Shown piece by piece: positions 8,752-22,626 of a stretch of 64,000 nt of DNA. Every line of letters begins with the position of its first letter. The first letter of the stretch is position 1. The position numbers were made by a program, and so were the translations under genes. The notes beneath the pieces were generated by a model. It saw only the letters and a list, made by a program, of their open reading frames with translations, searched no databases and was not told where the DNA came from. The stretch is from assembly GCA_013433145.1 (NCBI GenBank), contig CM024190.1, positions 5,969,620 through 6,033,619 on the forward strand. Direction: 5' to 3'. The stretch comes from Ascaris suum. Taxonomy: Eukaryota; Nematoda; Chromadorea; Rhabditida; Ascarididae.

Positions 8752-11700
8752 GTAAGTCTTCACTATGTTTCTGTTGACTACGACGAGTTGGAATTACCAG
8801 AAAGACAGACGTATGCACGTACTCTCACAACTTTGCAAAAAGGCGTGTAAAACATATGAAGATATGCACTTAGAAAACCACAAAAGCCAAGACCGAAGAA
8901 TAGTTGAGTCAGCAGCTGCATGAAAATGCGATAGTATCTGGATTGACCACGCTTTTCAACAGTTGCCGTCAGAGTAGTGAAAAAGATGAGACATCCTTAT
9001 ACACTCATTGGAAGCTTACATTTTTTTTCACAAACGCCATTGGATAAGCATACGTTGCGTATTTGTTTCTATTAAACCCCGTACCGATAGGGTGGATTGT
9101 GTGTAATGAGAGTGATGTTGATAAGGCTGCAATAGTAACCCCCCCCCCCCCGGTTGCATTAACTTCAATTGTTCAATTTCAGATGCTTTCGAATATTATC
9201 ATCGATAATCAGGTGAAAATTCATATCGCTGAACGATCCTAATTTTTCGTATCGCTAATCGTTATTTACAACATGGAATTCATTCGACGCAATTTAAATT
9301 TGTCGTTACACACCATCGACCATCTGTTATAGGTATTATTGTTGAGACATCTTTGTGTTCCAGCTTTGAGATATGCCATCTTGCATACACTTCTTTCTTC
9401 ATTTCCTATCATGTGCGCTCTGAATGAGAAAAAAATTAATTGAGAAATTCCAGGTAGTTTTAAACGTCTAGGGCATTGAATCATTTGGTTATTTCGAGAT
9501 TTACCAAGGAGTACTTTGAAGGGGGTTTTTTTTTGCGAACAACGAATATTAATGTAAAGTTTTTGAGCAGTTTTGATATTCGTTTTATCATCGCAATGAA
9601 TGCGATTGGGCAGTCGTTGAACTCAGACAACGACATGAAAAATGTCTACATTTGTAAAGCATTCGGCTTCTTCATCGTCAACTTTCGACGTTTTTCCCGC
9701 TCACCGTTGTACCGCACTTCCAGTTCTTCTGTAATTTTGAATTAGTTGCGAACCGTTGCGCACACAACTAAATACGCGCGTTGTTCTCGACGCTGGTGCG
9801 ACATGTTGAAAGATATTGACCTGTTGAAGCACTATCTTAGCAGTCGGTGGATGTGCTACTTTGAGGAACGGTTGTGAATGTCTGAGATTCTAAAACAGAA
9901 ATTTAAACGTTTGCCTCGTTTGCGTCGCTTTAGGCGACACGCTTAAGTTACGATGAATGGAGCAAAATATATTCGCTTACGATGATTAAGCAATAAGGTA
10001 AATATAGTATCGCTTTTAAAGACGCAGCTGATAGAATGTTCTTAGTAAAATAGTTGAGTTGGCTTGAATTTCTGAGCCGAATTTGTATGCGTCATCCGTA
10101 ACACCCCATAGCCAAATTGAGGTTTGACCTATTGCAGCCCTCGTTCTAATTTTCATTCTTATATAGGATTCACATCCTAGCATTATTGTTATCGTTTTGG
10201 AAAGAAAAAAGTCAGATCGCAAGAGCAAATCAAGATGGAACAAAGGCGAGATGGTCGAAATTGAACATCGCCATCTGTGGTTTTTACATCGAAATGAAGG
10301 AGGGCGAAATTTAAGGCTTGAAGAAATTCCAGCTGTTAGAAACCTTAAGGATGGAAGTAGCAGAATGTGAGGAAAGTCGATTTCGAGAAAAAGAATCGAA
10401 AGTGAAGAAACGTGGAATCGACAAAACTTGAAAGCGGCAAATGTAGTGTCTAAAGAAAATCAGTGGCGATGCAAGCTGAAGTCGAAAGTTGGCTGTCTAG
10501 GAAGAGGGGATCATACGATGTGATGACGGAAGAGAGTTTTTGCACGAAGTTTGTGAGGTAAGGCTTTAGGTGTTTTTCTAGGATTCCATGTTTCAGCCAG
10601 CATTGCAACTTGTTTGCAGTTCTTTGCAGCGAAAGTATTTGAGCGACTTTAGAGGCTTCCAATGATGAACGCCAATAAGCCGCTGCGTCCAAGTTTCTCT
10701 TTTGTTAAGCGTTTGATTAGTCATCCGGTTTGTCTGGCGGAATTGCTGGAAACACATATTGTTTGAGTTCTTTTGACGTCTTCACTTGTTTTTCATAGAG
10801 TGCAATTCGTTCGTTCAAAGAGCACATTCGAGATGCGTTAATTTAATGTTATTTTAATTGCGCATCGTATACATTGCTTGCGATACTTACTGTTGTCCGA
10901 TTTCTCCATATAAACTCGGTTATTAAGGGAAAAAGCGTTTATCTTCTAATTTTTTTTCATTGTAACAACATCTAGCGATGATATCCCACAAGAAATTTGC
11001 ATTTATATCCCGTCGTTATGAAAATGATCGGGATAATCAAGAGCCAAAGATCGCTCTACCCGGCGCACTGAATTCAGTTGTGAAAATTGAGCAATGCGAA
11101 ATAGCGGAGCGATAGGAGCTGAACACTTATGCTATAAATGATTAGATGACCGTGATAATTCAACGCAAATTCGAACTGTTAGCAAATTCACAGCTCCGTT
11201 GATTTTATGTTACGAAGTGCTTTTTTTAATGTCGGAAGCAAATTACCCAAAACCGCATACAGATTCGTTTAGTGTAAAAGGTTCTTCGCGTTGAATTCTT
11301 TCATTTTCGAAAAATCTGGCGGAAATTCTTTCATGTTGCAGCAATTTTCCACCACTAAAACTCCACTTTCAAATGTAAAACATTCTATAGGAGTTCATCC
11401 TCCTTTACTTTGGCAACGTAGGCCAATCCTCTTTCTTTCTCCTCTCTCTTGCTAAATCATTACTATGTTATCTCTAATTCATCGCCCCATCCTGATGTCA
11501 TTCATTTATCGCTCCCTTCATCATTTCAAAACGTGACTGAAGGCGTGGATTAATAGCAACGGCTTGTTATTAAAACGTATTAGTGAGCAAGTGAGCACTG
11601 TTTCGATTGTTTCACGGACTTGAAACGTTGGCTTGTTCGGCTCTCAATATACACGAAATTCGGCGTCCAAGGCGAAAATTTTCTCTTCACCTTCAAGGTT

Positions 11701-12807
11701 CATTAGGAAAGAGAGAGGCAGTTTATGGCTATCTGACGATAGGAATATTGAACACTTCTCTCCTCATACCATTCTTCCCCCTCCCTCCCCCCCTCCACCC
11801 ACCCCAAAATTACGAATTCTCCAATCAAAAAGGTCTTGTGAAACTTATGACTTATTCGAGCTTAATGAGATGATCATCACCTCTTTCATTGAAAGATCAC
11901 CATTTTTGCGGTCAGTGCATTGTGGGGGGCTGAAAATGACTTTTCGATAAAATCGCTTGGAAATGCGACGGCTAGTCGAGTGTTTTTCGCTGCAGGAACT
12001 TAACGAGTTGTCTTTGCAGCTGATTTTGCAAAGTGCACGTTATTCCAAATAATTGATTATTCTTGCTTTAGGTTTTCTCTCGTGCACTTTTGCCACTAGG
12101 GAGGAGGGAGGAGGCGGAGGGAAAAGCGGTATTAGAAAGTGGAAAATATTTCCATCTTTTAAATAATGCATAGTTTGCAATGAGATTTCGAAGCGTTGCA
12201 CAACTTACATAACTTATAGTTTAGGAAGTCACCCATAAATGAAATTAAATGCAGTTATTAGCAATAACTTTTTATGAGCCTCTCAATTAATTCTCATTTT
12301 TTCATATATTTTCCTCATTACAACAATTATGTATATAATTGGTAATTAGGTAATTAGGGAAATTGGTAATTAGGGAAATATAATGAATAGAAGGAAATAT
12401 GCAAGAAATAGATTGCATAATAGTAAATGATTTAGGCATCTGTTTTCAAATAATTTTTTTATTGGTGATAATTGTTGTTTGCAGAAATGGGATATTTTCG
12501 CTTTATCAGTGCAATCATTTATGATACAAGGAAGGCGATTAATGATTAATATAACTGCGGAGAAATAAGAGACACTCGATCGATTTGGAGACCGCCATGG
12601 GCGGGTAAATGAGACGAGCAATGATGAAATGCTAAAGACTGGACGAATATGATTCGATTTTAGAGTTGCGTTTAAAAAATATTCAATTTTTATTTCTATT
12701 TTACTTAATCAAACAATGCCTATGCAGTGAAAATAATGTGACCATTTTGACATTTCACAAGAATTTAGTGTTTTTCGACCAAAATTATGAAAGTAAACCC
12801 GATGAAC

Positions 12808-12808
<1 letters not shown>
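8752..12808. other. AT-rich sequence, no convincing gene
   Basis: Holds a C13 tract (9139-9151), an ambiguous region at 10340-10692 where both strands are open for 30-80 codons, and small tandem copies of TAATTAGG(GAAATTGG) at 12339-12379. Nothing is recognised at the protein level. Confidence 0.4.
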
Positions 12809-12855
<47 letters not shown>

Positions 12856-12856
12856 A

Positions 12857-12951
<95 letters not shown>
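12809..12951. repeat. (AT)n microsatellite
   Basis: About 140 bases of alternating AT, interrupted once near 12852-12861 by TTTAATATTT. It is self-complementary and can form hairpins. The tyrosine/isoleucine frames over it on both strands are repeat translations, not genes. Confidence 0.98.
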
Positions 12952-12954
<3 letters not shown>

Positions 12955-13500
12955 ATTCACTCTTTCAACACAAAAAAATTTCTCTATCGAATGCATAGTA
13001 AAGTTGTAAAGTTTGCTCATCACTTTAATGATCCGTTCGTTTCTAACGGTTTAATGCTTGGATTGCATTTCAATTTAAAGATTAGAACTGCACGCTTATT
13101 TTGCGTTTCACTGGCGGGCCTTCATCGGTGTTAAGTTTGTCATTGTAGCTTTGTTTCATGTTGTTTGATGCGTCTTTGTAATTTTTTCAATGATTAATTA
13201 ACTATTAGCGATTTATCTTTCAGTTTTTGATAATTTCCCAGAATCGAGAAAATGTCTATAGATCTTTGCAAATTTCTAACAAGCATCTTATATGAGAGTA
13301 GATCGTTCCAGCTTTATTGCGAAAGAAAATAACCCTACTTAGCGCCATGAAAAGACAACGTGACGAAAATAAAGGTAGCGAGGGAGGGGGGGGGGATAAT
13401 TTAGTGTGAGGTTCATTAGGTATCATTTATAGTGTTTTGTAATAGTTTTGAATGTATGACTAATTGAGTGCCGGATGCGCACCGTTATGTCAGTTTTTAG

Positions 13501-13709
13501 GCGGTCTTCCACAAACTATTGCTCACCATCCGAGAATAGCGCTATCGCCTGTTTTCTTCGTCGATGAAATGTGCATCACCATCCCGAATAAAGAGCGACT
13601 TGATTGGGGTCGTGCTGTCATATGGATAATTGCATGGTTCGTTTTGTTTCTGTGCATTCTTCATTTATTTTGCTGCGTTATATTTCTCATTACCACGTGC
13701 TCAGATTGA
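13501..13709 (+). CDS. Candidate terminal exon with one membrane segment
   Basis: Open for 69 codons from the T-rich acceptor CAGTTTTTAG (ending 13500) to a TGA. It needs two bases from the previous exon, which fits phase 1 out of 8667-8751. The product has GLPQTIAHHPRIALSPVFF, then KERLDWGRAV and a hydrophobic run of about 27 residues (IWIIAWFVLFLCILHLFCC and on), ending ITTCSD. If real, it would be a membrane-anchored tail. No good donor lies inside the frame, so it would have to be a last exon. No family is recognised; a chance hydrophobic frame in AT-rich DNA is a fair alternative. Confidence 0.22.
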
Positions 13710-16700
13710 TACCACCGATCAGGTTGCATTGAAAAATCGATTCATTTGGCCAAGAATTGATTTTATTGTGATCATTCTCCAATGAAGCCAGGATCTAGTC
13801 AAGGACTTGTCAGAATAGCAGGGGTCATTTGGGGCGTTTTATAAGTCTGCCTGTATCCTCAGCGTTGTGACTTGCGAGAAAACCAATTCAGCCTTCATTT
13901 GGGCGAGAAATGTCTGTTTGTCGTGAAGTAATTTTCATTCCGCAATAATCTAGTTATATTGCAGTTATAGATTTCTTTTCGTAAACTTCTTGATCGTCAG
14001 CCATATTTGCTTTCGTGGAATTGATGTTTGTGCACATTCGTTTTAAGTTAAAAATACAGCGCGCAACTGCAAATCGATGTGCCGATGCCTCTGATTACAA
14101 TCCAAATATGCCCCGAATAATTAGTAACGAGGCTCAATTATAGCGATTGAAAGTCCCGTCCGAATATTTCTGTCATCTCTTACTAAAGTAATTCCGTTTT
14201 CTTTTGGATGAAGTTAGTCAGCATTCACTCGACGAGTTCAGTTTCTCTATTAAGCAACATCTCAAAACCAACTTTTAATTGCTTCACTATTTAAATGCAA
14301 CGCGGATCGATGGCTTAAAGCGATAGGCTAAAGTTATTGCATCAATTTGCTAGAGAAATAACTGTTAGGCATTTTCATAGAGGAATTCTTGATTATATGA
14401 AAGAATAACGTTTTCCAAGATTCGATCTCTCGATTGGTGCTTAGAATTCACAAGATCTGTGCTCATCGTAAAGGCGTAGACCGTTCAACACTCTACCGCC
14501 CTCTATTTCTTCTATCATTTTATGCATTCATTTTCCAAAATTATGCTCATAAATATTTCTTCCATCTCTGGTTTATTTTCACTAACTATTTAACTACTTG
14601 GATTAAGGATTCAGAAAGAACATTTTCATGCCTAACATATTGTAATCTCGTATAATTTGAATGGTCGAGACCGAAATTTGTGTGAAGCCGTTTTTATCAC
14701 ATTTCTGCCAATATGAATGCAACGAAATTTTAAGTCCCTGTCATACAATAACGTCTGCTATAAACGACTCACCTCAAAAACAAGCAGCTGATCAATTTCT
14801 ATATCAGTTCAATTTTTTCTGGCTCATTGATCCTTGAATACAGAGTGTAAACGGCAACGAGTATTGTTCGATCATTTCATCCATACATTTCAATCGAATG
14901 CGCTGAGCAAAGCGAATTTCGAAGTGTTCCATTTTTTTGCACCATGATTCATAATTTTTTGATACGATTGTTGACTTTGATAATACAATTCCATATGGAG
15001 AGAATAAAAGATAAAATTTATTAAAAATCATCGCAGTTTCAAATAGAATCATTTGAAAACCACCTCAGTTAAATCCATTAAAAATCTCCTCAATTGTACT
15101 TGTAAAGATGGAACAAAGTCAAACAATAACCACAGCCACTAAGTAATGCATACAGTGCCGAATAAAAGAAAGACGAAATTTAATCGTTTCTCTCACTGCA
15201 GAATGTTTGTTGAGGAAGCTAACTGCATTGCTTGAAAAAAAAAAAACTTCATAGCGCCTGGTCGTGTTAGCTTTGCGTATTTATAAGTGAGCTTGCCTGA
15301 CTCCCGTTTCCGAGTTCCGTTCACGTTTGCACCGAGCAACCATCCCAATAATTGACATCTTTCTATAGTTAATTCTCATCTTCGAATCAGTCATTGTTGG
15401 CTCTATTCTGAGTTCTTCATGTTCCTTTTCTCGCCCACGAAATCTGGCATCAAATCCGTTTGAGTAGAGAGCCAACATCGAAGCAGATGAGTAGGACTTT
15501 TTCTGATCCAGAGCAAATATTTCGTCTTAGAGTGGTCGTGTATCGCTCAGTCGTATATCTTGAACACGTATTCCGACACCTTTCAGAAAGTTCATTTTTC
15601 GTTCTTTTCCTTTACTTAATAAATTATTAGGAAACAGAATTTAGCATCATTTCTCCATCATCTCTTCACAGCTTCACGCAAGGGGGAAGTAATTTTCAAC
15701 TGTCCATTTATTTTCGTGTTAAATGGCTTCGGAAGGAGAAATTTTGCTGTATTCTTTTTTTCAACATTTCGGGCCATCAAGCGTTATCTTTCTGCAGCTG
15801 CTGATCGCAAAGATTTAAGCGATTTGCAATTGAATGTATTGTAAATTGAATGGAACTAAGTACCCATTAACGAAGTGAAATCAATTTCCGAGTTGTAATT
15901 TCCACTTAAATGCGATCAGATTACTTGAAGATCTCTGAGAATTGTATTGTGTGAAGGGGAATTTTATCTGTCAACAGCATTCATTATTAAAAAATATTGC
16001 ACGTTTTATTGGTGAAAAGCCTTAATGGTTTCCATTCGAGAATTCGTTCAGTTCAATCGCGATTCACTGATTTCAACTCTAATTTGCAAAATCTTCATCT
16101 CAATCGAGATTAAATTATTTCTAATCTCACTTAAGGACGGTTTGTGAATGCAAAATAATTTAATGATAGTGGTTAATGAGGTTGATTTAACGCAATTATT
16201 CTTCTTTTTATTTGTGATGTAGACGAGCAACTCACAGTGAGCTGTCACCTTTTTATTGTCTTTTCTCATCATCGGTAGATTTTTTTTTCATGGTTTGACA
16301 ATGTGTATCTTTTCGCCACTTAAGCAGCTTACTGAGACAGCTCTTCTTTTCCACTTTGTGCTCTGCTTCAAGGATTCTTAGGCACTTTTTTGGTGTCTTG
16401 TGAAGGATTAAAAAAAGTTACGCCCTTTACTGTTGTGTAAAAATAAGTTCCTTATTGTGTTTGCTTCTTGAATGGCACTTAGAAAAACCACAGTTGTAAT
16501 ACTTTACGCCATCCCTAGTGGGCGGCGGAAAGCAGACAGAGGTTCATATGGAATTTTGATTTTGCGGAATGAGGGGAGATGGGAGTGAGGGACAAGGTAC
16601 GGGGAGGGGATGTCATGAAAGCGTACTGTTGAAGTCTTTGCGCCATTTGAAATTATTCATTCTACCTTCTTTAGTTTTATTCTTCGGTCTATGGTGTACT

Positions 16701-18596
16701 TGTTGGTTTATTCGTCCATTCGTTTATTTTTCCATGTAGTGAAAAAGTTACCGATGTTTCATGTTCCCTAAATACTTGACGCGTTAGGTTTCTATCAATG
16801 CTCGTCATCACGTTTCTCTCAGTTCCCAATTATTTGCACTGCTTGATTTGTTATATCACTGCAGCTTCTAAGTACTTCTGTTAATTTCTATATGATTCAT
16901 TTCATTTCCTGTTATGTGTTTAATGCGTGAATTACTACCGAAATAATTCCATCGACACATATGGAGGCAATGATCTTTGAAACAACCACCTGAATATTTG
17001 TTGAAAATTTTCAATGCTTAAAGACAGCGATTATCGTGATAGGTTAAGGCGAGTTCAGCAAATGAATATTTCACTGTGAGTAGGCAAATAAATGAGGGGG
17101 AAAGCTTCACAAAGTAGCTACAGCGATATGCGCTACCTGTAATTGGTATATGCAACTGCAGAATGCCAAGGGGAACAATCGAGTAGATCAGGTCAGCCAA
17201 AACTGCGAATTGCCATCAGTGGAATTAATTTTGGCAAACGGTTTAATTTTATCACTAGACTGGTTGAAAAATGAAATCGAGATGGGGTAAGATGCGTGCT
17301 CATCATCAAATTCATTGACTCTTTGCGACTGTTTCTCGAAGTTGATTGATCGGCTATAAGGTTGATAGAGAGTTATAAGCAGTTCCGGAGTTTGAAACTC
17401 AGACGGATAGATAAGTTCAAGACACGATGTTGGCATAAGTAGGCTTTGTTTTGATCTCTGTAGAGCGTTATAATAAGTGTCCAAAGCTCTTTGATCCATC
17501 CCGTGTATGTATTCTTCTACAGCATCGATATTTGCAGGTGTAGTCGCGAATAGATTGACGCAAAATCAAGTCGATATGACATATGAGGGATGAGGTAAAT
17601 AGTTTGGAGTAAGCATTTAGCTACGAAAATCTTCACTTCGATGATTCGGTAAATGCGACGCTTCGTTCATCGCATACAATTGCAATTGATTGCTGTAGTA
17701 CCTCAAATAATTCTTTGATAAGCATCGCTTTTCACGGGCAGTTCTAACGCCTTCGTTGTTCATTTCGTTGATAGCACAATTGCAGGCAATCTCATTGGGT
17801 TACGCACATAAGCACTTATTGCAATGGCACAACCGAACTACCATGAAGTTCTTCCGTTTGCTTTCCGCAGACTATTTCAACAACAACTTTTAATGTGAGT
17901 TATTTTCCTCTGCTTAATTTCTCATCCACTAAACGTATTGAATTTTAAATTTTTATATTTATCCTTTTGGCTATATCACCGTCTTTCTATTTACTTTATA
18001 TTTCATTTCTTGATTATTTTCATATGGTTATTTCTACGGAAGTTATCAATTTTCTTTTTGAGTTGATCTTATTTTTTTTTTTCTTCAAAATCTCATTTTC
18101 AATTTTCATAGACAACATGAAGAGCATTTATTATAATGAATTATTTCAGAAAATCTCTACTTGTTTTTTTTAAAATCTTTATTAAAGAAGCGCTTAATGT
18201 GATTAAAATCGTTTCACTCAATTTCTACACAAAAACGCAAAAATCACTATGCAAAGAATCTTGCTGTGTATGTTGCATTCTCATTCGAGTGATTTTAGTA
18301 ATTCTGAGCACTGTGATCGTTTTGCTGCTCATTCTCTTCCAGCGTTCGTTAAAATTGTACCTTTTATCAGTTAATTTTTCTTACCCTAACTGCTTTTCGA
18401 TGAGAGGCGTGTCTTACGTCTATATATAATCCAACAAGTTCTTGTAACGTTCGGAGATGACTCTTTACTGCGTTGTAAAATCAACTAAACAACGAAATGC
18501 GGTGTTAATGCTTGTAAAGCTATGAAAGGAATGTAATTTGATATGAGGTTTGAGGAAACGCGATGTAGCATTTGAAAGTAATTATGACACTCACAG
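13710..18596. other. Long AT-rich stretch, no gene seen
   Basis: No recognised coding sequence, RNA or long repeat. The minus frame at 17188-17499 (103 codons, with MDQRALDTYYNALQRSK) reads like a protein but lacks supporting splice signals or a recognised family. A good acceptor/donor pair brackets 24 bases near 17871-17894. Confidence 0.35.
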
Positions 18597-18669
18597 CACC
18601 CCAGTGGAAAGGGCAGCGATTTGTTATTGTTCGAGGTGAATATAAATTCATAGCCCAATTAATTTACAG
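18597..18669 (+). CDS. Candidate exon, unknown protein
   Basis: A 73-base segment between an acceptor ACACTCACAG and a consensus donor GTAAGT at 18670. Only one frame is open: it takes two bases from the previous exon, reads PQWKGQRFVIVRGEYKFIAQ then LIY, and ends in phase 2. The residue mix is more protein-like than most chance frames here. Phase 1 in fits 8667-8751, and phase 2 out fits the longer frame of 33969-34230. At 23 codons an open frame is not significant by itself. The family is not recognised. Confidence 0.3.
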
Positions 18670-21600
18670 GTAAGTCGGTAAAAATAGACTTCAAGAAGAT
18701 TGCTATAGATCATAGCGATATGCTCATAATAGGAAATTGTAATGAGTCTTTATTCGCGATGTGCTGTCTTTAAAAAATAATTGAAGTTTTAATGCTCGCA
18801 ACAGATACTTCAAACTGAATCTTGTGAGAGGAGATTTCTACTGAAAATGGTTTCTCACATGGCTGCTATTAGGATTCTTCTCCAAGAGAGAATTATCTCA
18901 ATTCGGGTTAAGTGGTAAGCGGATTGCGAAAGTGAAATGAGGTTCGTTAAGGACTTATTTATGTTTTCTGACGTTTTATTCACAATGGTGTCCGCATCAG
19001 TGGAACATCGAAGTCAGAAAGAACACCGGAACTTGGATTTCCGTGCTGGGATTTCCGTCGATTTTAGCCATCGTTTCAAAGCGAGGTGTTCGGCACTGTC
19101 TCGATCTTGGCGCTCGGTGTCCGTTAGACTACTTGACTGTGTGTGGTCGACTTTCGTTTCTGTTTCTGTTTTCTCATTCCGCGTTCGCTGATATGATTCT
19201 GAGGCCGAGTTATTGCTGCAAATGACTGCTACAAACGCCTAAACGTCTGCTTAGAGGTTCGAATCAACAGTGTTTTTCCTAGCAGTCTTAGGTCTTCAAA
19301 AGTGAATGTACCAGCTTTTCGATGACCTCATGTTTTTGCTCACTTTGAAACTAGGCACTGACAACGAAGGAGCGTGCGCGTGATGGAGAGGAAATACTCA
19401 CAAATATCTGACCATTTTTGAAAATAGATAACTTTGCAGTCACTTTCGAGTATAATATCTGTGCAGATCGGAATAGAGAATCCGTAACACTAGTCAAGAT
19501 GCCTAAATATCCAGAATTTTTTCCGTCATATTGAGAATTTCCGATATTGATACTTTTCAGATCAGAAGAGTTCAAATTTTGCAACACGCTGCCACACTTA
19601 TTCTTTATATTTCTTTCAACGTTTGCCTACTCTCTTCCATAAATCCAGAAACTTCGATTTGTCACCATCAATTTTGTGCCAACGGGCATGCTTTTATTCC
19701 CAGTTGAAATTTTTTCATTGAACCAGACGGAATGCATATGCCTTGATGTGATTGTAAGTGGAGCAGCATGACAGTTTTTAATCCACCTTCTCCTTTTTTG
19801 CTTTCCTTTATCCAGGTCTATTTATTAATGCACCCCGAATCCATAGGAAATCAGCCTACAAATGCTTGAAAAATGATTGCGATAAAAACAGCGCAGCATA
19901 TGGGCATTACGATTATGCCACGGAATTGTTCAAGTTTAGTGCAGGAACAGTTCGCTGAAGAAATCATTTTGGTGACAATTGGAAAAGCACACCAAAGCGA
20001 TTCATACGATATGCGCTTTGGTGGTTTGCCACATCAAACAACCATTTGCATAACTTGAGAGCAAACACTGAAATTAGATCCTTAAATGAAAGGAGCGATG
20101 ATATTCTTCCTCTCTGTCGAGACGAACTCGTTAGGGAATTGGGGAATTTCTCCTACCGGTATCTCGAGATCTAGATAAATTTCGACGAAGCGCTAACGAA
20201 GAAAAATTGAACAAATATTGAAAGTTATTTTCATTGTGGATTATTCTTGATCTCTTCTATGTGATCTGTAAATCTTACCGTTCGCTTAATTATTTTCCAC
20301 AATTTTCACTGGATATCATAAGTTACTCATGCAGTTACATGAAACGCTCCAATCATTTCTTCCTTTCTTGTTTTTAAAATGGAATTGCTAGTTTTACTCG
20401 TGTTGTTTTTAGTATTTATGGCGATGGTCACATGATTTATTAATTGCTAGTCTATGATCCATTGAAGTTGCACAAGTTTTACGGATTTGAGAAGTGACCT
20501 CTGCTGAGAGTTTTATTTAATTGGCAGTCACCGAAATTCTCCTTGTGTTCTTCAAGCGTTGTAGCAGTGGGGAAGAGGACTTCTGGACTTCATTGTCGGA
20601 TACGAATTTGTCTTAAGCTGGCAACGGATTTCATCAAATTCGGCCTCAGCAAGACTGATTCTTTTGCATTTTGACGCAGCTGTCACGTTGTCGTTGCCAC
20701 TTTCAGTAGCATTGCAAATATTTGAAAGCGTAAAATATTTTCTCATTTCCTTTGCTATTTTTGACATCGATATGTGCTTCGTTCTTCCATCGTATTTTCT
20801 TTATTGATGGTTGAAACATTTTTTCCTATTATTCCATCTTCCCTCTTTAGGAATTTCGCGACTACGTCTCTCAGGATCGATTTTCACTTAACATAAAAGC
20901 TTATTATATTTGATTAATATCATACTGTATAGCGTTGGCGAACAATGATGACCCATTTATTGTAATCCTTGAAAGTGAGTTCTTGAAAAACTTTTTCTTT
21001 TTTCTAAACGAGAGTATACTCAGTTGATGGGGCCCTTTTTGAAACGCTTAGGTACAATCAAACCAACCACTAATGCAAGTGTTGTGCAGAAGTTTTGCAA
21101 CTCAATCGGTGTAGATTACGATCTGATAAATTGGAAACTGCATGAAACTTTTTTCGCCCTAAATTGAGTGCTTGTGATTTCTACAGAAGGTAATCGATGT
21201 ACTTGGAAGTTCATAATGCTGGTGATTATATGCTGCAACTTTTGCCCGAAAAATTATGATTGTTGATTTTTTAAAAGTTTTGATTGATAAACTGGAACTA
21301 GCCAGATACATCACACTGATATTCACAGAGGCGGACATGCCGCAATACGCCTGACAAATTCGTATTTTTTGCGGAAGAGCGTGTGATGCGAAAAATATGA
21401 AATGTCAATAAAATTCAGTTATTTTAAGAAATTATAGCTTAAGTGCTTGTATTATGAGTGGGAAATTTTAGCTTAAGGTATGAGCTGCTTATAGACCTTT
21501 CATCATGCTGCGTTTCTCGTGCGGCATTCGTGTTGGCTCCAATTGGCATTCGCACATTTTAACTACGGCACATCTGTGCACTAATGCAAGTGGCTCAGCG

Positions 21601-22563
21601 CATCTTCGCAATAGCGATGTTGTCACTGAAAACTCCAGCTTTGAAGTTGGCATCAGCTGAGTGGCTCCTTGTCTAGCAGCATTCGCTCAATACCAAAGGC
21701 TGTCGCATTTAAGTTTCGTCTTTTTACCAACCTAGTTCACCATGTTGTGCGCAGCTGCCTGCGCTTTCCATTTATTGCATAAACACCTGCTTAAATAAGA
21801 TTGCCGCAACTGTTTTTATGTGTTGGCTGCTATGCAATCTTTTTTTTTTCTTTTTTCTTTCCGGATAAACACATATCGCTTCCCCGTTTTCTGTTCATCC
21901 GCATATTCGAGTTTCGAATTTCATTTCGTCGCTTCGATTGAAACTTTCAAAGTGGGATGCTCGTATGTATTTCGATTAGCGACTCGAAAATTACCTGCTT
22001 GGCGTAAAACCCCTTCATTTTATAGATCCTCAGATTTTGCATGTTGCAGACGCTCCTCAGTTCGAGACACCAAGGAATGAGGTTCTTTTGCAAGGGTTAT
22101 TCTGTGCACATAATCAAAAAAACTTAGACAACTGCAATTGGTTTTATTCTTTCAGCCTTATCTCTTATCAGGTTCGTTTGGCCATTGACCTCGTTGCAAA
22201 AATACGTTTCATGGCATCAAGCAGTGTATTTTTGAAAGGGCGCCCAAATTTCGCACTTCACATACTTCTTATAGTGATGCTATAGCTCCATACAACTTGG
22301 ACCTATGTGGCAAGTTGGCACGGTGTTTCTATCTTTCGTCGACAGAACCAAACATCCCCTTCCTCCACATGTTAGTTTTTAGAACATTAAAAAAAATGGG
22401 TTGAAAACTTTGGCTTCAACTCACGTTTTCACGTGGCAGTCGCCATCCATCGAAAAATACTTTGGTGCTTCGTCGATGGGATTAAACACAGTCAATCTTG
22501 AAAGGTTGTTGAAGTGTACAGCTTTTCTTGAGTTCACTGGTTGTTATGAAATTTGCTTTTGAT
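18670..22563. other. AT-rich sequence with weak exon-like segments
   Basis: Two short segments have good splice sites and an open frame: 19704-19753 (acceptor TTATTCCCAG, donor GTAAGT, reading EIFSLNQTECICLDVI) and 20933-20974 (donor GTGAGT, reading LANNDDPFIVILE). They are too short to separate from chance and their phases do not chain with 18597-18669. No other feature seen. Confidence 0.3.
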
Positions 22564-22626
22564 GAGGTGGCTTAGTGGCTTAGGTCTTCAGCTCCCGCAG
22601 CTGTAGTGTTCTATTTTGGGAACCTC
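22564..22626 (+). repeat. tRNA-like SINE remnant
   Basis: Contains a perfect pol III A-box match TGGCTTAGTGG (22569-22579). An anticodon-like arm, CAGC/GCTG with loop TCCCGCA (22589-22603), would read CCG. The outer ends pair as GAGGT/ACCTC. The T arm is decayed (GTGTTCTATTTTG instead of GGTTCGATTCC) and the element is shorter than a normal tRNA, so it is probably a tRNA-derived SINE head or a tRNA pseudogene. Confidence 0.5.

Noticed and set aside
10340..10692. Exon-like segments on + (MQAEVESWLSRKRG before GTAAGG) and an 80-codon minus frame
   Set aside because: Both strands are equally plausible and contradict each other; no family or composition signal decides.
12666..13134. Frames of 63-115 codons rich in Tyr-Ile
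   Set aside because: Translation of the (AT)n microsatellite; self-complementary, so present on both strands.
17188..17520. Minus frame MDQRALDTYYNALQRSK as a gene
   Set aside because: Protein-like, but no good splice sites or start context, and length within chance.
19225..19275. tRNA suggested by GGTTCGAATC
   Set aside because: No acceptor or D arm upstream; isolated B-box match.
19402..19626. Minus 75-codon segment ending at GTGAGT
   Set aside because: The acceptor lacks a pyrimidine tract and an in-frame stop lies directly upstream.
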